A stretch of DNA of 64,000 nt from Hyphomicrobiales bacterium (GTDB lineage Bacteria; Pseudomonadota; Alphaproteobacteria; Rhizobiales; Rhizobiaceae): contig UBWZ01000006.1 in assembly GCA_900469345.1 (NCBI GenBank), positions 56,144 through 120,143 of the forward strand, given 5' to 3'. Positions 9,133-18,091 of the stretch are shown here, piece by piece. Under the pieces are notes generated by a model. It did not search any database, was not told the DNA's origin, and worked only from the letters and a program-made list of their open reading frames with translations. Position 1 is the first letter of the stretch. Every line of letters starts with the position of its first letter. Position numbers and translations under genes: made by a program.

Positions 9133-10207
9133 GCTGCAAAAACGCCCGGCCGTATCGCCGCTGTTCTCCATGCTGTCGCCGCTTCTGGCGCTTGCCCTGA
9201 CGCTCATCTTCGGCGCCATCATGTTTGCCTTGCTGGGCAAGGATCCGGTGGCGGCCATGCATGCCTTCTTCATCGAGCCGCTGCTGGAAACCTGGTCGCT
9301 GCACGAGCTTGCAATCAAGGCAGCCCCCCTCATCCTGATGGGCGTGGGGCTCGCCGTCTGTTACCGCTCCAACAACTGGAATATCGGCGCCGAGGGGCAG
9401 TTCACGATCGGCGCCATCACGGGCTCCTATACCCCGATCGTCTTCTACGACTGGCATTCGCCCCTGGTTCTGCCACTGATGCTCGTCATGGGCGCGCTCG
9501 GCGGGGCGCTGTTCGGCGCCATCCCGGCGCTGCTGAAGGCGCATTTCAACACCAACGAGATCCTGACCTCGCTGATGCTGGTCTACATCGCCCAGCTCTT
9601 CCTGGATTGGCTGATCCGCGGCGCCTGGCGTGACCCGAAGGGCTTCAACTTCCCGGTCTCGCGCGACTTCGCGCCGGAGGCCATCCTGCCAGCTATCTGG
9701 GAGGAGTCCGGTCGCGCCCACTGGGCCTTCGTGTTTGCCCTGATTGCCGCCGTGCTGTGCTGGTTCATGATGCGCTACACGCTGAAGGGTTTTGAGATCA
9801 CCGTGCTCGGCCAGTCCGAACGGGCAGGGCGGTTTGCAGGCTTCTCCTCCAAGCGGATGGTCTGGTTCGGCTTCCTGTTCTCGGGCGCGCTCGCCGGTCT
9901 CGCCGGCATTTGCGAGGTTTCCGGCTCCATCAACCATCTGCAGCCGGCGATTTCGCCCGGCTACGGATTTACCGCGATCATCGTCGCCTTTCTCGGCCGG
10001 CTCAATCCCCTCGGCATCGTCGCCTCAGGCCTCGTCCTCGGGTTGACCTATCTCGGCGGCGAGGCGGCGCAGCTGTCGATCGGCGTCTCCGACAAGGTCA
10101 CCCGCGTCTTCCAGGGACTGCTGCTCTTCTTCGTCCTCTCCTGCGACACGCTGATCTACTACAAGGTCCGCGTGACCTGGGCGCGTCTGCGCGGGGGCGC
10201 TGCATGA
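9122..10207 (+). CDS. BMP-type ABC importer, permease subunit 1
   Basis: A 361-residue membrane permease of the branched-chain/ribose permease superfamily (YufP/NupB type). Characteristic features are HELAIKAAPLILMGVGLAVCYRSNNWNIGAEGQF in the first third and LGQSERAGRFAGFSSKRMVWFGFLFSGALAGLAGICEV, the cytoplasmic coupling region. About nine to ten hydrophobic helices are visible. It overlaps the ATPase gene by 11 bp and the second permease gene by 4 bp, so the three are translationally coupled. Together with the next gene it should form the heterodimeric channel. Confidence 0.88.
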
Positions 10208-11124
10208 ACATCTGGGAAGCCATCCTTCTGACCGTCATCACCGCATCGACGCCGCTCGTCATCGCGGCGCTCGGCGAACTGGTGACCGAGCGCTCCGGGG
10301 TTTTGAACCTGGGCGTCGAGGGCATGATGATCATCGGTGCCGTGGCAGCCTTTGTCGGTGCGCAGCTGTCCGGCTCGCCTTATGTCGGTATCCTCTGCGG
10401 CATCGCCGGAGGCGCGGTCTCCTCGCAGCTGTTCGCCTTCCTGACCCTGACGCTGGTGGCGAACCAGGTGGCGACCGGGCTGGCGCTGACGCTACTGGGG
10501 CTCGGTGTGTCCGGCATGATCGGCGAGGGATATGTGAGCGTCCCCGGCGTCCGGCTGCCCGAGATCGCCATTCCTGTGCTCTCGGACGTTCCCGTCATCG
10601 GTGCCGTGCTTTTCCGGCAAGACCTGATCTTCTACCTGTCGATCGTGCTCCTGCTTGGCGTCAACTGGTTCCTGTTCCGCAGCCGTGCCGGCCTCAAGCT
10701 TCGCGCGATCGGCGACAGCCACACCTCCGCGCATGCGCTTGGCATTCATGTCATCCGCACCCGTTATCTCGCCGTCATGTTCGGGGGCGCTTGCGCCGGA
10801 CTGGCAGGTGCGCAATTGTCGCTGGTCTACACGCCGCAATGGGTGGAGAACATGTCGGCCGGGCGCGGCTGGATCACGCTTGCCCTGGTGGTCTTTGCAT
10901 CCTGGCGGCCGTGGCGGGTCTTTGCCGGCGGCTACCTTTTCGGAGCCGTCACTATTTTGCAGCTGCATGCCCAGGCGCTGGGTCTCGGCATTCCGTCGCA
11001 GTACCTGTCCATGTTGCCCTATGCAGCCACTATTGTCGTTCTCATCATCATTTCTCATAATCGGCGCACGACGATGATCAACACGCCGGCATCACTTGGA
11101 AAGGCCTTCGTACCGGAGCGCTGA
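10204..11124 (+). CDS. BMP-type ABC importer, permease subunit 2
   Basis: A 306-residue permease (YufQ/NupC type). The N-terminus carries TASTPLVIAALGELVTERSGVLNLGVEGMM, which is highly characteristic of this subunit, and the coupling segment is LRAIGDSHTSAHALGIHVIRTRYLAVMFGGACAGLAGA. Eight or so hydrophobic helices are present. The ATG at 10204 overlaps the previous stop (ATGA); an in-frame open extension upstream belongs to another frame of permease 1. The periplasmic binding protein gene follows after 44 bp. Confidence 0.88.
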   Translation: MNIWEAILLTVITASTPLVIAALGELVTERSGVLNLGVEGMMIIGAVAAFVGAQLSGSPYVGILCGIAGGAVSSQLFAFLTLTLVANQVATGLALTLLGLGVSGMIGEGYVSVPGVRLPEIAIPVLSDVPVIGAVLFRQDLIFYLSIVLLLGVNWFLFRSRAGLKLRAIGDSHTSAHALGIHVIRTRYLAVMFGGACAGLAGAQLSLVYTPQWVENMSAGRGWITLALVVFASWRPWRVFAGGYLFGAVTILQLHAQALGLGIPSQYLSMLPYAATIVVLIIISHNRRTTMINTPASLGKAFVPER

Positions 11125-11168
11125 AATCCGTGGCTTTTCACAATACAATCAAACCAACAGGGGTCCCC

Positions 11169-12242
11169 ATGAAGAAGTTCGCATTTGCCCTTGCCGCCTC
11201 GGCCGCCGCCGTGATCGGCTTTTCCTCCGCCGCGGCAGCCGCCGACAAGACCAAGGTCTGCTACGTCTACGTCGGTTCGCACACCGACGGCGGCTACTCG
11301 CAGGCCCACGACCTCGGACGCCAGCAGGTCCAGAAGGAATTCGCCGACAAGGTCGAGACCTCCTACTTGGAAAACGTGCCGGAAGGCCCGGATGCCGAAC
11401 GTGCAATCGAGCGCCTGGCGCGTTCCGGCTGCTCGCTGATCTTCTCCACCTCGTTCGGTTTCATGGACGCGACGGTCAAGGTCGCCGCCAAGTTCCCGAA
11501 GGTGAAGTTCGAGCACGGGACGGGCTACAAGACGGGTCCGAACCTCGGCACCTATAATTCGCGCTTCTACGAAGGCCGCTACATCCTCGGCCAGATTGCG
11601 GCCAAGACCTCCAAGAACCATGGCGCTGCCTACATCGCCTCGTTCCCGATCCCGGAAGTGGTGATGGGCATCAACTCGTTCGAGCAGGGCGCCCGCTCGA
11701 TCGATCCGAGCTTCAAGCTCAAGGTCATCTGGGTTAACACCTGGTTCGACCCCGGCAAGGAAGCCGACGCCGCCAAGGCCATGGTCGACCAGGGCGTCGA
11801 CGTGATCACCCAGCACACCGACACGACGGCTCCAATGCAGGTTGCCGAGGCGCGCGGCATTCACGCGTTCGGCCAGGCGTCTGACATGATCGCCGCCGGC
11901 CCGCATGCACAGCTGACGGCGATCGTCGACACCTGGGGCAACTACTATTCGAAGCGCGTCAAGGCGCTGCTGGACGGCACCTGGAAGGCCGAGCAGACCT
12001 GGGACGGCCTGAAGGAAGGCGTGCTGACCATGGCTGCCTACACCAACATGCCTGACGACGTGAAGAAGATGGCGGAAGAGACCGAAGCCAAGATCAAGTC
12101 CGGCGAACTGCATCCCTTCACCGGCCCGATCAACAAGCAGGACGGCACGCCCTGGCTGAAGGCCGGTGAAAAGGCTGACGATGCCACCTTGCTCGGCATG
12201 AACTTCTACGTCGAAGGCGTTGACGACAAGCTTCCGAAGTAA
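11169..12242 (+). CDS. BMP family periplasmic substrate-binding protein (nucleoside type)
   Basis: A 357-residue exported protein with signal peptide MKKFAFALAASAAAVIGFSS ending in an alanine-rich cleavage site near residue 25; no lipobox is present, so it is soluble in the periplasm. The BMP family is shown by KTKVCYVYVGSHTDGGYSQAHDLGRQ, ARSGCSLIFSTSFGFMD and EGRYILGQIAAKTSKNHGAAYI. The family binds purine or pyrimidine nucleosides in most studied cases, and the four-gene set ATPase-permease-permease-BMP is complete here. ATG at 11169 is chosen over 11130 because it gives the signal peptide. A strong terminator follows, so this ends the operon. Confidence 0.9.
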   Translation: MKKFAFALAASAAAVIGFSSAAAAADKTKVCYVYVGSHTDGGYSQAHDLGRQQVQKEFADKVETSYLENVPEGPDAERAIERLARSGCSLIFSTSFGFMDATVKVAAKFPKVKFEHGTGYKTGPNLGTYNSRFYEGRYILGQIAAKTSKNHGAAYIASFPIPEVVMGINSFEQGARSIDPSFKLKVIWVNTWFDPGKEADAAKAMVDQGVDVITQHTDTTAPMQVAEARGIHAFGQASDMIAAGPHAQLTAIVDTWGNYYSKRVKALLDGTWKAEQTWDGLKEGVLTMAAYTNMPDDVKKMAEETEAKIKSGELHPFTGPINKQDGTPWLKAGEKADDATLLGMNFYVEGVDDKLPK

Positions 12243-12274
12243 GCCTGGATCGCTGCGTCGTGGCCGGAAAATCA

Positions 12275-12300
12275 GGGGGCGTCTTCGGGCGCCCCCTTTT
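12275..12300 (+). terminator. Rho-independent terminator after the BMP transporter operon
   Basis: GGGGGCG (12275-12281) pairs with CGCCCCC (12290-12296) around an 8-nt loop and is followed by TTTT. It separates the transporter operon from glmU. Confidence 0.85.
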
Positions 12301-12383
12301 GTTTCTTCCGCACACAAGCCGTTTGTCGCGCCGGCGATGAGTTGCTGGTATGAACCCGCCAGGTTTTTCGAAGGAGATTCTCC

Positions 12384-13754
12384 ATGACCCGATCCTGCCT
12401 CGCCGTCATTCTCGCCGCCGGCGACAGCACGCGGATGAAGTCGTCCATGTCCAAGGTCCTGCATCCGATCGCCGGCCGCCCGATGATCGCGCATGTCATG
12501 GACGCCGTGTCCCGGGCAGGCGTAGGCTCGGCGGCGCTGGTGGTCGGCCGCGATGCGGATGCTGTCGCAAAGGCGGGCGCGGTCGGCGGCCTTGCGATCG
12601 AGACATTCCTGCAGACCGAGCGGCTGGGCACAGGCCACGCCGTGCTTGCGGCCGGCGAGGCGATCGCCCGGGGGTATGACGACGTTCTGGTCGGCTACGG
12701 CGACGTGCCGCTGATCTCGCCCGAAACCTTGGCAGCCGCACGCGGCGGTCTGGCCGACGGCGCCGATATCGTCGTAATCGGCTTTCACACGCCGACCCCG
12801 ACCGGCTACGGCCGGCTTCTGGTCGACGGCGGCGAACTTGTCGCCATCCGCGAGGAAAAGGATGCGACGGACGAAGAGCGCAAGGTCGAGTGGTGCAATA
12901 GCGGCCTGATGGCGATCGACGGGGCGAAGGCGCTTTCGCTCCTCCAGAAGATCGGCAACCGAAATCTGAAGGGCGAGTACTATCTAACCGACATCGTCGA
13001 AATTGCCCGCGCCGAGGGCGGCAGGGTCGTCATGGTTGCCGCACCCGAGCGCGAGGTCGCCGGCTGCAACAACCGGGCAGAGCTCGCCGCGCTCGAAAGG
13101 TCGTGGCAGGAGCGCCGGCGCCACGAGCTGATGATTTCAGGCGTTAGCATGATCGCGCCGGAAACCGTCTTCCTGGCCCACGACACGCAGATCGGCCAGG
13201 ACGTGCTGATCGAACCGAACGTGGTCTTCGGGCCGGGCGTGACGATCGAGGCGGGTGCGATCATCCACGCCTTTTCCCATATCGAGGGTGCCCGGGTCAG
13301 CACGGGCGCGACGGTCGGTCCGTTTGCCCGGCTGCGGCCGGGGGCCGATCTCGGTGCCGGCTCCAAGGTCGGCAATTTCTGCGAGGTCAAGAACGGCCGC
13401 ATCGGCGAAGGCGCCAAGGTCAATCACCTGACCTATATCGGCGACGCGACGATCGGCGCGCGCACCAATATCGGCGCCGGCACGATCACCTGCAATTACG
13501 ACGGCGTCAACAAGCACGAGACGCGCATCGGCGAGGATGCCTTCATCGGCTCCAACACCTCGCTGGTGGCGCCGGTCTCCATCGGCAGCGACGCCTATGT
13601 CGCCTCCGGCAGCGTCATCACCGACGATGTACCGGCAGAGGCTTTGGCCTTCGGTCGCGCGCGGCAGGAGAACAAGCCGGAGCGGGCGCGGCTGATCCGC
13701 GAACGGGCGCTTGCGCTGAAAGCGTCGAGGAAGGCTTCGAAGCACGCGGTTTAA
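12384..13754 (+). CDS. glmU: Bifunctional GlmU: GlcN-1-P acetyltransferase / GlcNAc-1-P uridylyltransferase
   Basis: A 456-residue cytosolic enzyme that makes UDP-GlcNAc for peptidoglycan and lipopolysaccharide. The N-terminal uridylyltransferase domain starts [28 protein letters not shown], with GDS in place of the more common GxG but the catalytic Arg and Lys kept, and contains [16 protein letters not shown]. The C-terminal half is a left-handed beta helix with hexapeptide repeats ([33 protein letters not shown]), including the acetyl-CoA binding NYDGxxKxxT motif. AAGGAG precedes the start by 6 bp. It is followed at 106 bp by glmS, giving consecutive steps of one pathway. Confidence 0.96.
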   Translation: MTRSCLAVILAAGDSTRMKSSMSKVLHPIAGRPMIAHVMDAVSRAGVGSAALVVGRDADAVAKAGAVGGLAIETFLQTERLGTGHAVLAAGEAIARGYDDVLVGYGDVPLISPETLAAARGGLADGADIVVIGFHTPTPTGYGRLLVDGGELVAIREEKDATDEERKVEWCNSGLMAIDGAKALSLLQKIGNRNLKGEYYLTDIVEIARAEGGRVVMVAAPEREVAGCNNRAELAALERSWQERRRHELMISGVSMIAPETVFLAHDTQIGQDVLIEPNVVFGPGVTIEAGAIIHAFSHIEGARVSTGATVGPFARLRPGADLGAGSKVGNFCEVKNGRIGEGAKVNHLTYIGDATIGARTNIGAGTITCNYDGVNKHETRIGEDAFIGSNTSLVAPVSIGSDAYVASGSVITDDVPAEALAFGRARQENKPERARLIRERALALKASRKASKHAV

Positions 13755-13860
13755 CGCTTTCAGCGTAACGTTGCGATATTGAAAGTGACTGGACGGCCGA
13801 TTGCGGATTGATCGCAATCCGCTAGGAAAGCGGCCGGTCCGAGCAATCAGAGGGGTTTTC

Positions 13861-15687
13861 ATGTGCGGCATCGTCGGGATTGTGGGCAGGCAGCCGGTGG
13901 CGTCGCGTCTTGTGGATGCCCTGCGGCGGCTTGAATATCGCGGTTATGATTCCGCAGGCGTCGCAACGCTGCATGACGGCGTCATGGAGCGTCGGCGTGC
14001 CGAAGGTAAGCTCTTCAATCTCGAAAAGAGGCTCGATGCCGAGCCGCTCGCCGGTGACATCGGCATCGCCCATACCCGCTGGGCGACCCATGGCGTCCCC
14101 AACGAGACCAATGCTCACCCCCATTTCGTCGATGGCGTCGCCGTCGTCCACAACGGCATCATCGAGAACTTTTCGGAGCTGAAGGACGAGCTTCTGGCGG
14201 AAGGCGCCGTTTTCGAAAGCCAGACGGATACGGAGGTGGTCGCACATCTCCTCGCCAAGTATCGTCGCCAGGGGCTCGATCCACGCGCCGCCATGCTGGC
14301 CATGCTGAACCGGGTCTCGGGCGCCTACGCTCTCGTGGTGATGTTCAAGGATGCTGCCGACACCATTCTCGCGGCGCGATCCGGCCCCCCGCTTGCGATC
14401 GGCCACGGGCGCGGCGAAATGTTCCTCGGCTCGGACGCCATCGCGCTGTCGCCGTTCACCAACGAGATCACCTATCTCGTCGATGGTGACTGCGCGGTCC
14501 TGACGGCGGACACGGCGGAGATCACGGATTTCGAAGGCCGGCCGGTGCTGCGCCGGAGCCAGATCTCGCAGGCGGCGGCGTTCATGGTCGACAAGGGCAA
14601 CCACCGCCACTTCATGGAAAAGGAGATCTACGAGCAGCCGGAGATCATCTCCCATGCGCTCAGCCACTACGTCGATTTCGCGGCCCACACGATCAAGGCC
14701 AACGAAACGGCGATCGACTTTTCCTCGGTCTCGGGTCTCGCCATTTCGGCCTGCGGCACGGCCTATCTCTCCGGTCTGGTCGGCAAGTACTGGTTCGAGC
14801 GCTATGCCCGCCTGCCTGTGGAGATCGATGTCGCCTCGGAATTTCGCTACCGCGAGCTGCCGCTGTCGCCAAGCCAGGCGGCGCTGTTCATTTCCCAGTC
14901 GGGCGAGACCGCCGACACGCTCGCTTCGCTACGCTATTGCAAGGACAACGGCCTCAGGATCGGCGCCGTGGTGAATGTCCAGGAATCGACCATCGCGCGC
15001 GAGGCCGATGCCGTCTTCCCGATCCTGGCTGGCCCCGAGATCGGCGTCGCCTCCACCAAGGCCTTTACCTGCCAGCTCGCCGTGCTGGCCGCCCTGTCGA
15101 TCGGGGCCGGCCGTGCCCGCGGTACGCTGACGGCAGGCGACGAGCGCGCCATGGTCAAGCATCTGGTCGAGATGCCGCGCATCATGAGCCGGGTGCTGAA
15201 CGACATCCAGCCGCAGATCGAGGCGCTGTCGCGAGATCTGTCGCGCTTCAAGGACGTGCTCTATCTCGGCCGCGGGACAAGCTATCCGCTGGCGCTCGAA
15301 GGCGCGCTGAAGCTCAAGGAGATCTCGTATATCCATGCCGAAGGGTATGCCGCAGGTGAGTTGAAGCACGGGCCAATCGCGCTGATCGACGAGAACATGC
15401 CGGTGATCGTCATCGCCCCGCATGACCGGTTCTTCGAAAAGACCGTCTCCAACATGCAGGAAGTGGCGGCCCGCGGCGGCAGGATCATCTTTATCACCGA
15501 CGAGAAGGGTGCGGCCGCGTCCAGGCTGCCCACCATGGCGACCATCGTGCTGCCGAATGTCGACGAGATTATCTCGCCGATGATCTTTTCGCTGCCGATC
15601 CAGTTGCTTGCCTACCACACGGCGGTTTTCATGGGCACCGACGTGGACCAGCCGCGCAATCTTGCCAAGTCTGTCACTGTCGAGTGA
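13861..15687 (+). CDS. glmS: Glutamine-fructose-6-phosphate aminotransferase (isomerizing)
   Basis: A 608-residue enzyme making glucosamine-6-phosphate from fructose-6-phosphate and glutamine. The start is fixed by the N-terminal nucleophile: MCGIVGIVG, where Cys becomes residue 1 after Met removal. The glutaminase part shows HTRWATHG and NAHPH; two SIS domains follow (SACGTAYLSGLVGKYWFE and LGRGTSYPLALEGALKLKE), and the protein ends in the conserved KSVTVE tail. An upstream in-frame ATG at 13801 is excluded because the nucleophile must be exposed. No glmS ribozyme-like leader was seen, as expected outside Firmicutes. Likely cotranscribed with glmU. Confidence 0.97.
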   Translation: MCGIVGIVGRQPVASRLVDALRRLEYRGYDSAGVATLHDGVMERRRAEGKLFNLEKRLDAEPLAGDIGIAHTRWATHGVPNETNAHPHFVDGVAVVHNGIIENFSELKDELLAEGAVFESQTDTEVVAHLLAKYRRQGLDPRAAMLAMLNRVSGAYALVVMFKDAADTILAARSGPPLAIGHGRGEMFLGSDAIALSPFTNEITYLVDGDCAVLTADTAEITDFEGRPVLRRSQISQAAAFMVDKGNHRHFMEKEIYEQPEIISHALSHYVDFAAHTIKANETAIDFSSVSGLAISACGTAYLSGLVGKYWFERYARLPVEIDVASEFRYRELPLSPSQAALFISQSGETADTLASLRYCKDNGLRIGAVVNVQESTIAREADAVFPILAGPEIGVASTKAFTCQLAVLAALSIGAGRARGTLTAGDERAMVKHLVEMPRIMSRVLNDIQPQIEALSRDLSRFKDVLYLGRGTSYPLALEGALKLKEISYIHAEGYAAGELKHGPIALIDENMPVIVIAPHDRFFEKTVSNMQEVAARGGRIIFITDEKGAAASRLPTMATIVLPNVDEIISPMIFSLPIQLLAYHTAVFMGTDVDQPRNLAKSVTVE

Positions 15688-15776
15688 TGGCCCCCCTTTT
15701 CCTTGCATCGCAGCATGGCATCCGGCATTGTCGGAGCGGCCGAAGGGCGCATGCGATGCAAGCTTGAGGAATGTAG

Positions 15777-16454
15777 ATGGTCGATACCCCGGAGAGAATA
15801 TCGCTGGCCGGCCGTCTTCGGAATAACTTCCTCACCGGGCTTATTATCTGCGCACCGCTCGCCATCACCATCTGGCTAACCTTCACCTTTATCGATTGGG
15901 CCGATAGCTGGGTAACGCCATACATTCCCCAGCGCTACGACCCGCAATATTACTTCAACATCACCATTCCCGGCACCGGCCTGCTGGTCGCGCTGGTGTG
16001 CATCACCATCATCGGTTTTCTCGGCAAGAACCTGATCGGCCGCTCGATCGTCTCGTTCGGGGAATCGATCCTGCATCGCATGCCGCTGATCCGCACCATC
16101 TACCGGAGCGTCAAGCAGATCCTGGAGACGGTGCTGAAGGAGCAGTCGACGTCGTTCAAGAAATGCGGCCTGATCGAATTTCCGAGCCCTGGAATGTGGG
16201 CGCTGGTGTTCATCTCAGGCGACGCCCAGGGAGAGGTCGCCGCCAAGTTGAACAGCGATGGCGAGGAGATGGTCGCGGTGTTCATGCCGCCGACACCGGT
16301 GCCGACGGCCGGCTTCCTGATGTTCGTTCCGCGCAGCAAGATCATCATGCTGGAGATGACGCCGGAAGAGGGCGCCAAGCTGCTGATTTCGGGCGGCCTG
16401 ATTGCGCCGGAATACGCGCCGGTAGCGCCGATTGCCGCTCTTCCGTCGGCCTGA
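15777..16454 (+). CDS. DUF502 family membrane protein
   Basis: A 225-residue protein with two membrane helices: NNFLTGLIICAPLAITIWLTFTFIDW (about residues 12-37) and GTGLLVALVCITIIGFLGKNLIG (about 65-87). A soluble domain containing RMPLIRTIYRSVKQILETVL and VFMPPTPVPTAGFLMFVPRSKI follows, both typical of DUF502. The role of the family is unknown. In rhizobia it commonly sits between glmS and recG, as it does here, and the 89-bp gap with no terminator suggests it can be read from the glm transcript. The protein should sit in the inner membrane with the C-terminal domain in the cytoplasm. Confidence 0.85.
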   Translation: MVDTPERISLAGRLRNNFLTGLIICAPLAITIWLTFTFIDWADSWVTPYIPQRYDPQYYFNITIPGTGLLVALVCITIIGFLGKNLIGRSIVSFGESILHRMPLIRTIYRSVKQILETVLKEQSTSFKKCGLIEFPSPGMWALVFISGDAQGEVAAKLNSDGEEMVAVFMPPTPVPTAGFLMFVPRSKIIMLEMTPEEGAKLLISGGLIAPEYAPVAPIAALPSA

Positions 16455-16469
16455 CGGCCGCAGCCTCAA

Positions 16470-16487
16470 CTGTCACTGCACTGTCAT
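16470..16487 (+). promoter_or_regulatory. Candidate PHO box (PhoB site)
   Basis: CTGTCAC (16470-16476), 4-bp spacer TGCA, then CTGTCAT (16481-16487): two 7-bp direct repeats in the 7-4-7 arrangement of the PhoB box, with 13 of 14 repeat positions matching CTGTCAT. It lies about 88 bp upstream of the phytase-like gene. A -10-like GCGTAT starts about 9 bp downstream, as expected for a PhoB-activated promoter in which the box replaces the -35. Confidence 0.6.
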
Positions 16488-16575
16488 CTCGGCTGCGTAT
16501 GGAAGCCGAGGGAAAGGCCGCGCAGGGGTTGCATTGCGACCGCGCGGACCCTCGGGATCAACAAGGGCTCACATC

Positions 16576-18054
16576 ATGAACAACGCTTTACGGGCTGCAC
16601 TGCTGGCCCCAACTGTCTTCGGCGTCGCCTTCGCGTCTGCTCCGGCCTCGGCCGCGGACACAAGTGCGACGGCCGCCGGCATCACCGTCGTCAACAAGGG
16701 CCTCGTCGCCGTCGGCCACATACCGGCCAGCCAGCGCGACAAATTCGGGGAAACGTTCGGCTCCGGCTCGGGCATGGCGTTCGACCCGACCAGCTGGAAG
16801 AAGGACGGCGACGCCTATTCCGGCTCGCTGTGGCTGCTTCCCGACCGCGGCTACAATGTCGAGGGAACGACCGACTACAACGCCCGCATCAACCGCATCG
16901 ACCTGACGCTGACGCCGGCGGCCGCCGGCTCGACGCTGTCCACCGACACGCAGCAGACGGGCCTCCAGGCAAAGCTCGCCGACACGATGTACCTGACCGA
17001 CGAAGCCGGCAAGAACATGACGGGCCTCGATCCGGACGCGGTCCGCCCGGCCGCCGGCAAGCTTCCCGTCATGCCGCTCTCCTCCACCGGCAAGATTTCG
17101 CTCGACCCGGAAGCCGTAATCCGTCTCGCCGATGGCTCGCTGCTGATCAGCGACGAATATGGCCCCTACATCTATCACTTCGACAAGGACGGAAAGCTGG
17201 TCTCCGCCACCCAGCCGCCAAAGGCACTGCTGCCGATGCGCAAGGGCGAGATCAATTTCGCCTCCAATAACCCGGGCGTCGGCGGCAAGACGCCGGATCC
17301 CAAGGATCCCGAAACAGGCCGCCAGAACAACCAGGGCCTCGAAGGCATGTCGATGACGCCGGATGGCAAGTTCGTCATCGCACTGCTTCAGTCGGCGCCG
17401 CGCCAGGATGGCGGCGATTCCGGCTCGACGCGCATGAATACACGCGCTCTGGTCTATGATGCGGCCGACATCGACAACCTCAAACTGGTGCACGAATATG
17501 TCGTGACGCTGCCGACCTTCGACAACAAAGGCAAGACGGCGGTTGCCGCGCAGAGCGAAATCCTTGCCGTGTCCGACAAGGCTTTTTTGGTTTTGGCGCG
17601 CGACAGCAACAACGGCCAGGGCCTCAAGGGCGACACCTCGGTCTATCGCAAGATCAGCCTTGTCGACCTTTCGGCCGCCACCGACATCTCTGGCTCCGCC
17701 TTTGATGCCGACAAGCCGGTTGCGCCGAAGGGCAAGCTTGACGAGACGGTCAAGGCTGCGACGCTGACGCCGGTCATCGACCTCAACGACAGCGCGGAAC
17801 TTGGCCGCTTCGGGCTCCATAACGGTGCGCCGAACGACAAGAATAACCTTTCGGAAAAGTGGGAAGCGATGTCGATTGCCCCGGTGCTCGACCCGGCGGC
17901 GCCGGACGACGTCTTCCTGTTCGTGGCCAACGACAACGACTTCCTGACCCAGGACGGCTTCCAGGTCGCAGCCGCCTACAAGGCTGCTGACGGCGCGGAC
18001 GTGGACACCATGTTCCAGGTCTTCCGCGTCACCCTGACCGGTCTTTCCAAGTAA
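16576..18054 (+). CDS. Secreted esterase-like phytase family protein
   Basis: A 492-residue exported protein. The signal peptide MNNALRAALLAPTVFGVAFA is followed by an ASAADT cleavage region. The body matches the esterase-like phytase family (beta-propeller type, Pfam family Phytase-like): SYSGSLWLLPDRGYNVEG-like segment around residue 90, LADGSLLISDEYGPYIYHFDKDG around residue 190, NNQGLEGMSMTPDGKFVIALLQS around residue 255, and SEKWEAMSIAPVLDPAAPDDVFLFVANDNDFL near the end. It probably hydrolyses phosphate esters in the periplasm. The PHO-box-like element upstream makes phosphate-starvation control likely. ATG at 16576 is selected because it yields the signal peptide. Enzymatic substrate is not proven. 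Confidence 0.82.
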   Translation: MNNALRAALLAPTVFGVAFASAPASAADTSATAAGITVVNKGLVAVGHIPASQRDKFGETFGSGSGMAFDPTSWKKDGDAYSGSLWLLPDRGYNVEGTTDYNARINRIDLTLTPAAAGSTLSTDTQQTGLQAKLADTMYLTDEAGKNMTGLDPDAVRPAAGKLPVMPLSSTGKISLDPEAVIRLADGSLLISDEYGPYIYHFDKDGKLVSATQPPKALLPMRKGEINFASNNPGVGGKTPDPKDPETGRQNNQGLEGMSMTPDGKFVIALLQSAPRQDGGDSGSTRMNTRALVYDAADIDNLKLVHEYVVTLPTFDNKGKTAVAAQSEILAVSDKAFLVLARDSNNGQGLKGDTSVYRKISLVDLSAATDISGSAFDADKPVAPKGKLDETVKAATLTPVIDLNDSAELGRFGLHNGAPNDKNNLSEKWEAMSIAPVLDPAAPDDVFLFVANDNDFLTQDGFQVAAAYKAADGADVDTMFQVFRVTLTGLSK

Positions 18055-18091
18055 CATGACGACAACGACCGGCGGGCGCAGTGTCCGCCGG

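Noticed and set aside
13755..13860. glmS ribozyme or riboswitch before glmS
   Set aside because: The 106-bp leader shows no ribozyme core; that element is known from Firmicutes and relatives.
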